This document shows positions 1-9,500 of a stretch of 21,968 nucleotides of DNA, piece after piece. The notes under the pieces were generated by a model, which did not search any database, had not been told where the DNA came from, and saw only the letters and a program-made list of their open reading frames with translations. The translations under genes were made by a program, and so were the position numbers. This DNA comes from Lachnospiraceae bacterium UBA7225 (lineage in GTDB: Bacteria > Bacillota > Clostridia > Lachnospirales > Lachnospiraceae): the NCBI GenBank assembly GCA_002473385.1, contig DKTR01000083.1:1-21968 (forward strand). The letters run 5' to 3'. Positions within the stretch are counted from its first letter, which is position 1; the number at the start of each line of letters is the position of its first letter.

Positions 1-2379
1 GGTTGCACCGACAAGGTTTACACCGCGTATGGTTCCGGTTGCCGTGATGTCCTGCGCAAAGATCTGATCGATGTCCATTCTCCCGCCGGATATGATGGTT
101 GCGGCACCTGTTTTGTCTTTGATAGTGAGGTTTTCCGTGATGAGCTGTGCCGTCCGGTCCGTCAGCGTAAAGTTGGTTGCACTGGTGCCGCTCTTCACCA
201 GCCAGCCAATCCGGTCCGCCGCCTGTTCCGCGGTTGTCCCTATTTCCTCCACCCTGTCCTGTGTGGCGTAGGTTCTGGATACCGTATTTAAAATACCTGC
301 CCCCGAAAGACTGATTGCCGCATTCATCTGGGCGGTGGTGCTGTAACCTTCCAGGCTTTTGTCAATATCCGTCTGCCCGACCTTCAGGGCGATCTGCCCC
401 TGCATGGCAGTGATGCTGGATTCCGTGGCTGACAGGCGGCTTTTTGCCCCTGCGATCTCGCTGTCCGTATCGGATTTATAAGATTCAAACTCCTGGCTTG
501 TAACGCGGAGTGATATTGCCCGCTCGTTTGCTTCAATTTTTGCAGCGTGGTCCGTGAGCATATCTCCATGCTCCGAGATCGCCTGCGTCTGCTCCGACAG
601 TGCCACATTCAGCGTTTTGCTGCCCGCCTGCACGACGGTACCGGATATGGCAACGCCCTGCTGTGTCAGCGCCGTGTCAAAGCTCTGGAAGTCAATCTTT
701 AACGCCTGGATCGCCGCATCGTCTGCTACCATTTTATCCCGGATGATCTTGCGCTGGATGGTGTTCTCCGTGGCTCCCAGGGCGTCCCAGATGAGGTTTC
801 CGCCAGCATCCCAGACTGCCAGCGTATAGTCTCCGGATGCGTCTTTGCCTGCCTGCACACGGACGTGTGTGCCATCCGAGATCTGGATGGTGTTGTCGGA
901 GATCTGCAGCCGCCCGTCCGTGCCTGCCACTGTAACGATGGCGGTATCGATAGTCCCCGCCTTAAGCTTGTTGGCAGATACGTTTGATATCTGTGCATCA
1001 CCGATACTGCCCTCCAGCATCCAGCCTTTTGCTGTTACCAGCTCCTCATTGTATATCTTGTCGATCAGTGCTGTGTGTGAGGCAAACTCATCTGTAGTCA
1101 GCGATTTAAACGATGCGTAATCACCCTCGATGCTGTGCACCCGGATATTTGTTGCATCCAGGCTTTCTATGGTGGCATATTTCAGATCTGCTTCATCGGC
1201 TTTTAAGTAGTTCGCTGTGATCTCCCCGACTGTCAGCTCCGTCAGCGCGAGTTTTCCCTGGATGTCGGTGATGCTCCCGTTTATGCCCCCGATTGTGGTA
1301 CTCCCGGCAAGCCCGTCCTCAAAGTGCAGGATGTCCGACACATTGATCGTGCCGGTATAGCGTCCGTCACCGGAAACCGTGTAGTTTATGATGGCGGCAG
1401 CTTCCTGGTATTTTTCCTGCATCTCCTCAAAGGTAAGCACCGTGTTTGCGATCTCACATGTGTCTTTGTCCGGATCGTCTGGATAACGCACCATCTTCAC
1501 AATGCGCTGCTCTTCCATCGTCCCCGTAGTCTGGTCGATGAGTTTTACCGTATCGCCCGGACCGTAGGACAGGACGGAATACCCCTGCTTCTGCGCGGCA
1601 AGGTTTTTTACGTCTGCCTGGTAGGACACTTCCGGCTTTGAGTGGCTCTCCAGCCACAGTTCTGCGTCCTCCTTCAGCGCCTGCGGGTCTGTATAGCTCT
1701 CATCCTTCCAGATGTAGGTAAGTACCTTATTACTGTACTGGTGATTTTCCAGGCAGTTTTTCCCGTCATTGACGGATTCGATCGTCAGCCCGTTGGCTCC
1801 GATCGGAATAACGCGCGTGTAAAACTCATGGCTGCCGCTCTTTTTCTGGAGCCGTCTGAGGTTTAAGCCGGAAAGAAAATATACGCCCTTATCCTCCCCG
1901 CGCTTCGTGTAAAAGGACACTGTTTTCTTTTTTGTGTCATAGACCGGCTCGCACATGAATGCCTTGCAGAGGTTTTGTATGACTCCGAGTGTATTGACGT
2001 GTATCATCCCGGCATTGCGGCGCTTCGTGACGTCGCATTCCCCGACTGTCCAGCCGCTCCCCGCAAGGGCGGTGCGTACCGCCTCATCAATCGTTGCATC
2101 CGTCACAGAAAAGGTCTGCCACGCCTTTGCCTGCAGCCCCTCGAGGTTCAGCACCGCGACGATCTGCGGGAAGCCGCTGCTGTCTGCCGGTGCCTCCTTG
2201 ATCACATACTCATCGTCTTTTGTCTGCACGTACATCTCATTTTCCAGACGGTGATGCTTTGCAAGATATGTAAAAGAGAGCGTTTTATCCCCGGTGGAGA
2301 CATCGCTCTCTATCCTGCAGTCCCTGTATTTTGTGATATGCCCTATGGCATTATGGTTCCTGTCAAATAGCTTAAGCAC
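1..2379 (-). CDS. Tail-associated endopeptidase / minor structural (antireceptor) protein, C-terminus beyond window
   Basis: This frame has no stop codon from 2379 to the window edge (793 codons), so the gene is partial at its C-terminus. I chose the GTG at 2379 because GAGGAGG lies 9 bases upstream and the frame opens as VLKLFDRNHNAIGHITKYRD, the usual beginning of phage 'minor structural protein / prophage endopeptidase tail' proteins of Bacillota. Roughly residues 1-330 form the baseplate-hub-like part (includes SGWTVGECDV and RVIPIGANGLT). The rest is fibre-like: LKADEADLKYATIESLDATN, then long helical stretches such as QTQAISEHGDMLTDHAAKIEANERAIS. The position after the distal tail gene fits a Tal/tip protein that contacts the host surface and may cleave peptidoglycan. 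I cannot see catalytic residues with certainty, and the receptor-binding tip is probably off-window. The family call is from recognition, not a search. Confidence 0.85.
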   Translation of the reverse strand, partial: MLKLFDRNHNAIGHITKYRDCRIESDVSTGDKTLSFTYLAKHHRLENEMYVQTKDDEYVIKEAPADSSGFPQIVAVLNLEGLQAKAWQTFSVTDATIDEAVRTALAGSGWTVGECDVTKRRNAGMIHVNTLGVIQNLCKAFMCEPVYDTKKKTVSFYTKRGEDKGVYFLSGLNLRRLQKKSGSHEFYTRVIPIGANGLTIESVNDGKNCLENHQYSNKVLTYIWKDESYTDPQALKEDAELWLESHSKPEVSYQADVKNLAAQKQGYSVLSYGPGDTVKLIDQTTGTMEEQRIVKMVRYPDDPDKDTCEIANTVLTFEEMQEKYQEAAAIINYTVSGDGRYTGTINVSDILHFEDGLAGSTTIGGINGSITDIQGKLALTELTVGEITANYLKADEADLKYATIESLDATNIRVHSIEGDYASFKSLTTDEFASHTALIDKIYNEELVTAKGWMLEGSIGDAQISNVSANKLKAGTIDTAIVTVAGTDGRLQISDNTIQISDGTHVRVQAGKDASGDYTLAVWDAGGNLIWDALGATENTIQRKIIRDKMVADDAAIQALKIDFQSFDTALTQQGVAISGTVVQAGSKTLNVALSEQTQAISEHGDMLTDHAAKIEANERAISLRVTSQEFESYKSDTDSEIAGAKSRLSATESSITAMQGQIALKVGQTDIDKSLEGYSTTAQMNAAISLSGAGILNTVSRTYATQDRVEEIGTTAEQAADRIGWLVKSGTSATNFTLTDRTAQLITENLTIKDKTGAATIISGGRMDIDQIFAQDITATGTIRGVNLVGAT

Positions 2380-2397
2380 AGGGCATTCCCTCCTCTG

Positions 2398-2820
2398 TTA
2401 TTCCTCCAGCATAAACGAGAGCGCCATCAGCTGGCGTACTGACGGGATGCTGTACCGTTCTGCCTGTTCGCAGCGCTCCACTTCTTCCCTTTTTACCATC
2501 CGGATACAGATTTCTGTTTCCGTATCCAGCAGCGCCTCATACTCCTCCGTAAACGCTTTCCTGTTTTCGTCTGACATCCGGTATTCCTGCGTTTTCATGC
2601 CGTTGATCACGCTGTCGACCATAACAGGCTCCCCATCCTTATCCTTGTCGGCATACTGCTCGCATAACTTCCGGCGTTCATTTTCAATGCGTTCCGCCTC
2701 CCTCTGGAGTTTTTCCAGGTTGCAGGCGAGTGCATAGCTGAGCTTTGACGGCAGTACCAGGCTTCCGAGCCCGGAAAGCTCCGTATAGTGCCGGTTTACT
2801 TCTTTCAGTGTCATTTTCAT
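2398..2820 (-). CDS. DUF1617-like phage protein between distal tail and tail-tip genes
   Basis: A 140-aa protein starting at ATG 2820, with AAAGGAGG seven bases upstream. The N-terminal part includes SLVLPSKLSYALACNLEKLQ, which resembles the DUF1617 family of small phage proteins. The middle (about residues 36-60) is strongly charged and looks like a coiled coil (EKLQREAERIENERRKLCEQ). No enzyme motif, membrane segment or signal peptide is visible. It follows the distal tail gene by 12 bases and its stop is 18 bases before the GTG of the next gene, so it belongs to the tail operon. Proteins of this family are often coded next to tail-tip genes, but their role is not established. A tail assembly or morphogenesis role is inference from position only. 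Confidence 0.75.
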   Translation of the reverse strand: MKMTLKEVNRHYTELSGLGSLVLPSKLSYALACNLEKLQREAERIENERRKLCEQYADKDKDGEPVMVDSVINGMKTQEYRMSDENRKAFTEEYEALLDTETEICIRMVKREEVERCEQAERYSIPSVRQLMALSFMLEE

Positions 2821-2832
2821 GATAGTCCTCCT

Positions 2833-3573
2833 TTACATAAAACGCGGACGGTACTTCAGCGTGATGTCCGTCCAGCTGTTGTTTATGGTTATCGCGTTTG
2901 TCCCCGGGAGCAGCGCAGGCAGTCCCCAGATCTCCAGTTCCCTTTTTACTTCCCCGTCCTGCGTAAACAGACCGGTCTCCCCGTCGAGGATGACGGTCTT
3001 TCCCGTAACCATCTCCCCGATCGTTACCGGCAGTTCTTTCCCGGTACCTGCTTCCCGGCACAGCCCGGTGATCACCGTGGATGCCACGCCTGTCTGCGGT
3101 GTGATCTCCACAAGTATCGGCGTGATGACGTTCCCCGGGTTTATGATGGATATCTGTGTCTGCCCCGTGAAGGTCTTTGTCACTGTGTCTCCATACTCAT
3201 AACAGGAAAACTCCAGCGTCAGTTCTGCTGCGCGGTTAAATTTCACAAACGGCACGTTCAGCGGGTTTTCCGTGATGGTATGCTTTGACAGTATCCCGTA
3301 GAATTTATGATCAAAGCCATCCAGTACCAGCTCTGCCGGTTCCAGCAGATGTGAGAGGATACGGCTGCACCTCTGCAGGATCACTTCCCGGTCGCGGTCT
3401 GCCTTTACCAGCAGCGTCACTTTTATGGTCTTGAATCCTGTGGTGTTCCCCAGCAGCACCGGCATGGGGCTGCCCCTCGCCCAGTCACTGTCATTTGATA
3501 TGGAGCTGAAACCCGGCGTCACAGTCCACTGCTCTGCATCTGCTTCCGATATGTCCCATCCGTTGATCGTCAT
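2833..3573 (-). CDS. Distal tail protein (Dit-like, siphovirus tail component)
   Basis: A 246-aa protein whose ATG overlaps the stop of the tape measure gene (ATGA, 3570-3573), implying translational coupling. The N-terminus MTINGWDISEADAEQWTVTP and the following beta-rich sequence resemble the Dit/'siphovirus tail component' group, which forms the hexameric hub joining the tail tube to the tip. Placement between the tape measure protein and the endopeptidase/antireceptor gene is the canonical Dit position. The C-terminal part (about residues 140-246) is also beta-rich (TPILVEITPQTG, KTVILDGETGLFTQDGEVKR, then PGTNAITINNSW), like the second domain seen in many Dit proteins and 'phage tail family' proteins. 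I see no carbohydrate-binding insertion. Family assignment rests on context and general sequence character. Confidence 0.85.
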   Translation of the reverse strand: MTINGWDISEADAEQWTVTPGFSSISNDSDWARGSPMPVLLGNTTGFKTIKVTLLVKADRDREVILQRCSRILSHLLEPAELVLDGFDHKFYGILSKHTITENPLNVPFVKFNRAAELTLEFSCYEYGDTVTKTFTGQTQISIINPGNVITPILVEITPQTGVASTVITGLCREAGTGKELPVTIGEMVTGKTVILDGETGLFTQDGEVKRELEIWGLPALLPGTNAITINNSWTDITLKYRPRFM

Positions 3574-6500
3574 CGCGGTCTCCTCCTTCTGCCTGCCACG
3601 GCTGCGTTTTCCTGGCTCAGCGGCTGCTGTATGTTTCCGACAAGTGCACCGGTATCCAGCACAATCTGCTGGCTGTCCACTTTCTCTGCCAGACTGTTTA
3701 CTGCTGTTATAAGGGTCCCCATCAGCGATATAAGTTCCCTGTTATCCACATTTACCACCGGAGCCTGTGGCTGGTAGTCCTCCAGCATCCGGTTGAGCCG
3801 CATGACGCCGGAATAATCCGGGATGGATGTCTGCAGCTCCATCTGGCGCTTTTCCATCTCCTCCTGCGCCGCGTCAAGTGTCTCCTGCATCATCTCCTGT
3901 GCGGATCTCACTGCTGCAGGTATGCCGTCCTCCATGCCGAGTGCCACCCCGGCGGGTATCTGCGGTCCGGTCTCCCGCCGGAAAAGGCGTGAGGGGCTGT
4001 GTATCTCCGCTGCGTCCTCCATGGCACGTTTGATGGACTGCACCACCTCCTGTGCGGACGTCTGTATCTTCGTATCATCAAGCATGCCCGCAAGGATGCC
4101 GTCCAGTGTGTCAGAGCCGATCTCTTTTCCTTCCTTTTCCAGCGCGGAAAGCCCGGATGATACCTTTGATACGACTTTTGCTGTGCTCTGGTAAGTCTCC
4201 ACGGAATCCGCAGCCTTTTTTATCCCGCCGACCAGACCGGATACCGCGTCCTCCCCGATCTTCCCCGCTTTTGCCAGAAGGTTTTTCAGTGAGGAATCCA
4301 TGCCCGCATTCAGTTCCTGCAGTGCTGCCCGGTAATCTGCATTGAGTGCGTTTAATTCTGCCTGTGCCTCCGTGCGGAGCTGCGCGATCTCTTTGTTTGT
4401 CTCCTGCCGGAGGGATTCGTTGTCCTTTACCGCCTGCGACTGTGCAAGGGCGTTTTTCTGTTCAAACAGTTTTTCATATTCCGCGAGCTGCTCGTCTGTC
4501 GCATTCGCGAGTGAGTAGATGTTTGCCGCCGCGTCCGGTCCCTGCTCCAGCAGATAGTCGTAGAGGTCTGTGGAGATCCCGCGCTCCTTCAGTTTTTCAA
4601 GCTGCTGCTCCCACAGGGCAAGCCCGGAGACCTGTGTCTGCAGGTTATGCAGGAGCGTGTCCATCGTGTACCCGTCCGCATCCCATGCCTCAAAAAGATC
4701 CATGGAGGAGAGGATGTCCTGTTTGCGCTCCGCGACCGCATCGTGGTAGGCATCCTGCAGGTCTTTTACGCTGTCCGCGAGCTGGTCGTTGATGTCTTTG
4801 CTGCTTTCCAGGTAATCCTCATCCAGCTCTTTCCTCTGGTCGTACCACTCCTGCATTGCTTCAAAATATTTCTGGTCCGCCCCGATCCGCTCATCGGTCC
4901 CGGTTTTAAACTGCTTTCTCGCAGTATTCCAGTAATCCATCTCCGCCCTTGCGGACACTTTGTAATAGACCTTATATTTATCCAGGATATCATCCTGCAC
5001 GGATGCCTGCGTGGTGAGCCGGTCCTTTGCTGCCTGTGCGATCTCGTCATTAAGCGAGTTGATCTGTTTCTGCGCGTCGTAATAGCCCTGGGTTCCCTTT
5101 TTCAGCTGTTTCTGTACGCCCACCCAGTACGCTTTTTCCTGCTCCAGTGACACGTTATGCAGCGTCTCATAGTTGGACAGGTATTTCTCCGCAGCGGAGT
5201 ATATCTCGCTGTAATAGGTGGAATCGTCCTTTTTCGTGGTCTTCTTTTTCTTTCCGCTTCCGGTGGTGGTCGTCTTTGAAACACCGAAGTTTTTCGCGAT
5301 CTGCCCCGCCAGCGTGGAGGATACCCCGGTCTGCTGCAGGCTGAGCTGTGCGATCTTCTGCGTGGCTTTCGTGTAGGCATCTGTGCCTTTCTTCACATGC
5401 TTCTGCACCTGCTGCCAGTACCATTTCTCGTCTTCCAGAGACACCTGCTGGGACTTTTTATATCTGGACAGCCAGGATGTTGCGCTGCTGTATACCTTTG
5501 CAGACATCTTCTTTGCCGCTTTTCCGGCAAGGGATGCCTTTTTCGTGATGCCGAATGCGGTACCTTCGGAAATGCGTTCACCGACATCCCTCTGGAACTT
5601 CCTGGATGGTGATTTGATCTCCAGCGCCGCTTTTGCTGCCGCCAGCGTCCGCGATGCCATGTTTACCGCTGCGTTGACGGCTCCGCTCGCTCCCCCGTAA
5701 ATACCGGATGCCACACCGGATGCCATGTTGTAACCGACGCTGTAAAAGGAGTTTTCCCATGATGCCATTGCGCTGCGTGCTGCCGATGCAAGTGCGCCGC
5801 CTGCCTGTGCGGACTGCTGTACCGCGGCATTCAGCGCGTCAATATATGACTGCGTGGACTGTTGTCCGGCACTCTGGAATTCCCGCAGCTTCGCCAGCAT
5901 TGCCTGCTCAGCCGTGCCTGCAACCGTGTCCCCGGCAGTTTCCGCACTCCCTGCTGTATTTCCGATTCCTCCGGCAAGGCTTTCCCCGAGTACCTGTCCT
6001 GCAGTCTGGTATTCCCCGGATTTCCCGCTGATTGCGTCCGGGCTTACTGCAAGCGCATCATTGATCGTCTTCTCTGTGTTTTTCAGTCCCGCAGCTACTG
6101 ATTCGCCAAGTGTCTGTCCCGCAGTCTCATATTCGCCGCTTTTTTCCGTGATGCCGTCCGGGTTCAGGATCAGCGCGCCGTCAGATTCCGAGACAGCCTC
6201 CTGCAGTCCTTCGGATATTTTTTCCCCGAGCGATGCTCCTGCCTGTGTGTATTCCTCTGCATGCTGTCCGGCTTCCTCCGCGCCTGCCGTAACGATCTCC
6301 CTGACTGCAGCCGTTACATCCTCTTTGCCCTTCCGGATCCCTTCCGCAACCGCATCACCGAGTTCTTCCGCTCTGCTCCTGTATTCCGGGGCAGCTTCCC
6401 CAATCGCATCCGCTCCCGGTTCCACGCTCTCCTGTACGGCTGATTTTACACCGTCTGTCTTTACGGCATCCTCTACCGCCTGCTGCAGTTCCGGGCTTGC

Positions 6501-9500
6501 ACCGGTGATCAGCCCTGCCAGCTGCGTGATGGCATCAGCCGCTTCCGGTCCGCCTGCCTCGATGCTTTCCGCGAGACTGGAGATGATATCATCGCCTATC
6601 CCGAGATCTCTGGCCATCTCTGCCAGTCCGTCAAAGGTCCCCTGCATGGTGCCGTTTAACTGCTCCAGCGCCTCCTCCGGGGATACTTCCCCGCTGGCAA
6701 TGCCTTCTGCGAGACCTTCCGGGATCTTTATACCGCACTGCTGCGCCGCTGTGATGGTCTCTTCAAGAGCTGTTTCTGTTGCCTCCGGAAGTCCCGTCCA
6801 GCCTTCTGCCGCGGACGCAACAGCTGCATCAACAGCATCTCTCAGATCCTGGAATTCAACGTCCGTGGAGCCGAGTTCGCCTGTCAGCTGTTCCATCGCA
6901 ACACGGTTTGCTGCCTGCACCTCTGCCATTCCTTCTGTCAGATTCATCGCATGGAGCCATTTGTCATTCATTTCCCGGACTTTTTCCGGTTCCTCATCAG
7001 CAAATGTCTGCAGGATATGATCCAGGGTGTTCTTGCCCTCGATCCCCATATCCTCCAGATACTGCATAAACTGCGGGGAGATCTCCTTGCCCACATGTTC
7101 CTTCACTGCATCAAGGCTTTTCTGGTAATTTTCAAAAGCCTCGATCTGGCTGTCGAGATTTTCCGTCATCTCCTCGACTGTAAGATTCTCTCCGAAGTCT
7201 TCCGAATACTTTGAGGTATCAAATTTGTCAAAAGGGTTGATCTTATTCTGCAGGTCGGATTCAATTTCCGATACGGCACTGTCATAGGCATCCCGGATTC
7301 CCTGCATGGCTTCCGCAGCCGCCTCTGCTGCCACTGCATTTGCTTTGAGCGCATCCGTATCTTCGTCTGTGGATTCCGCATTTCCTTTTGCCGCATCTGC
7401 AGCATCCCTGTTCCTGGATGCAAGACGGTCTTTTTCGGCTGCAGCATACGCGGAGCTGTCGGCATTTGCGACCAGAGCCTGCTCCTCTGCCGTCAGCGCA
7501 GCTTCTGTCTCTCTCACCGCTTCGGAGTATTCTTCCACTTTGGTGTTTGCTTCCTCCACACCTTCTGCCAGTTCTTCCACGCTCCCGCTTGCTTCCTGGT
7601 ACGTGTCACTCCACTGCGCACAGTCATTCTCATTTTTGACCATGCGGTTTGACAGCTGTCCTATGCCGACATTTTCAAGCGCCGCATTGTATTCCTCTAT
7701 TGTAGCCCTTCCGGATGCAAGCTGCTCATCCCAGAATTCGAGGTAGCGTCTTTCCACCTCGGCTGCATTGGTATAGGTCGCTTCGATTTCCGCAACAGCG
7801 TCCCCGTCTGCTGCATTACTGAGTGCCTGCTCATACTGTGCATATTCGTCCTGCAGGTCCATGAGGAGCTGTTTTTCCTCCTCATACATCGCTTTTTTAT
7901 CAGCTGCAACAGACTGTGCCGTTTCCGCATTTTTCAGTGCGATCTGTGCCTCTATAAGCTCTGTTGCCACTTCCTGCATGGCATTCTGCGCCGCCTGCGC
8001 GATAGCAAGTTCCTTTGTGCTGCTGATCAGCCTCTGTATCGCATCATCCGTGAGATTCACGCTCCCGGCTTCCTCATCGTATGCCGCTGCTATTTCCGGG
8101 ATGGATCCTCCAAGTTCGGACACAATCTCCTTCAGCTGGAATTTCTGTGCCAGTGACTTTTCTTCAACGCCGTTCAATGAGATAAGCTGCGCTCCAAGAG
8201 TTTCAATTCTCCCGGCTTCCAGCTCCGCGTTCTGCATTGTCGTGTCAGCATTCTGCAGGGTGGTCTGCAGATCATCGTTTGCGGTCTGTACGGATTCCAC
8301 GAGCTCATCCATGGCGGTTTTCTGCGGCGTGATCGCCTCCCCGATGCCGCTGACTACTCCTGTTGCTGTCTCAAACAGTTCCGTGATCTTCGGCAGTGCC
8401 GCATCTGCCAGCGGTGTTACAAGATTCTCCTGGATTGCGGAGCCGAGATTGGAAACGGCACTTTCCAGGTCGGAATAACGCACTTCCTTCAGGCTGTCCA
8501 TTGTACCGTGCACATTTTTATAAGCGTCGTTTACATCATCCAGCGCAGTAATCACCTGCATGGCATTGTCCTCGCCGAGTGACGACCATACCTCACTTGC
8601 GATTGTCAGCGCCTTCTGCTGGTTCTCCATCTCCGACAGGTCGTTTATGACAGAATAAAAGACATCGCTTGTCGATGCCTTCCCGTTTTTCCATTCTTCA
8701 AATAACTGCTTTGTGCCGTCCGAGAAATAATCAATGTTGTCCCCGATACGCCCGTCTGCAAGGGAATTCCCGAATTCCTTCACATAGTCGTTGACCTTGT
8801 CCAGGTTGTATGCTCCTGCATCCAGACCGTTTTCCAGGATGGCAAACATTTCTTCCGCCGAGAATCCAGCCTGCCCCCAGATCTGGGCGTACTCCGTGAG
8901 GTTGTCTGTCAGTTCCCCGGAACGGTTCAGCCCGTTCTGTGCGCCCTTTGTGATGAGATCAAACGCGGTCGTGGCATCCACGCCCATTGTTTTCATCATG
9001 ACGTCGACCGCGCGGATGGATTCATTGACATCCATACCAAAGGTATCGCGCAGGGTGATTGCAGATTCCGTGATTTCCGTCATGGAGGAATCATCCAGTT
9101 CACCCATGATCTGGATAACTTCACTCATGGCATCTGCCACATCGCCATAGCTTTCACCGAAGTTGTCACCCTTTATCTGTTTCATGACAGCCCGGTATTT
9201 CTTTGCGGCGGCTTCGGAAAGACCGGTGCTTGCTGCAAGCTTTGCGGATGCGCCGCTTAAATCGTACATGGATTCCTTGACAGCTTCCACTCCGGCTTTT
9301 AGCAGATCAAGCCCTTTCTCCACGCCGCTTCCGGCAATGTTTGCCAAGAAGCTGTCCGCAAAGGTGTCCGTCTTTACGCTCTGCAGCTCTTTCCCGAAAT
9401 TGTCAATACTTGTGGCGCAGCCGTCTGTTGCTTCCTGTGCTTCTTTCATGTAGGCGGCGTTTTTATTCACCGCCCCGTTTGCCTTCAGGACCTGTGCTTC

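Noticed and set aside
1..2379. Possible diversity-generating retroelement or variable repeat in the tail-tip gene
   Set aside because: No reverse transcriptase, template repeat or mirrored adenine-variable segment is visible; the gene end is off-window, so this cannot be tested here.
5854..7020. 388-codon plus-strand ORF rich in Ser, Ala and Pro
   Set aside because: Antisense shadow of the tape measure gene; such long open antisense frames follow from its alanine-rich, GC-biased codons.
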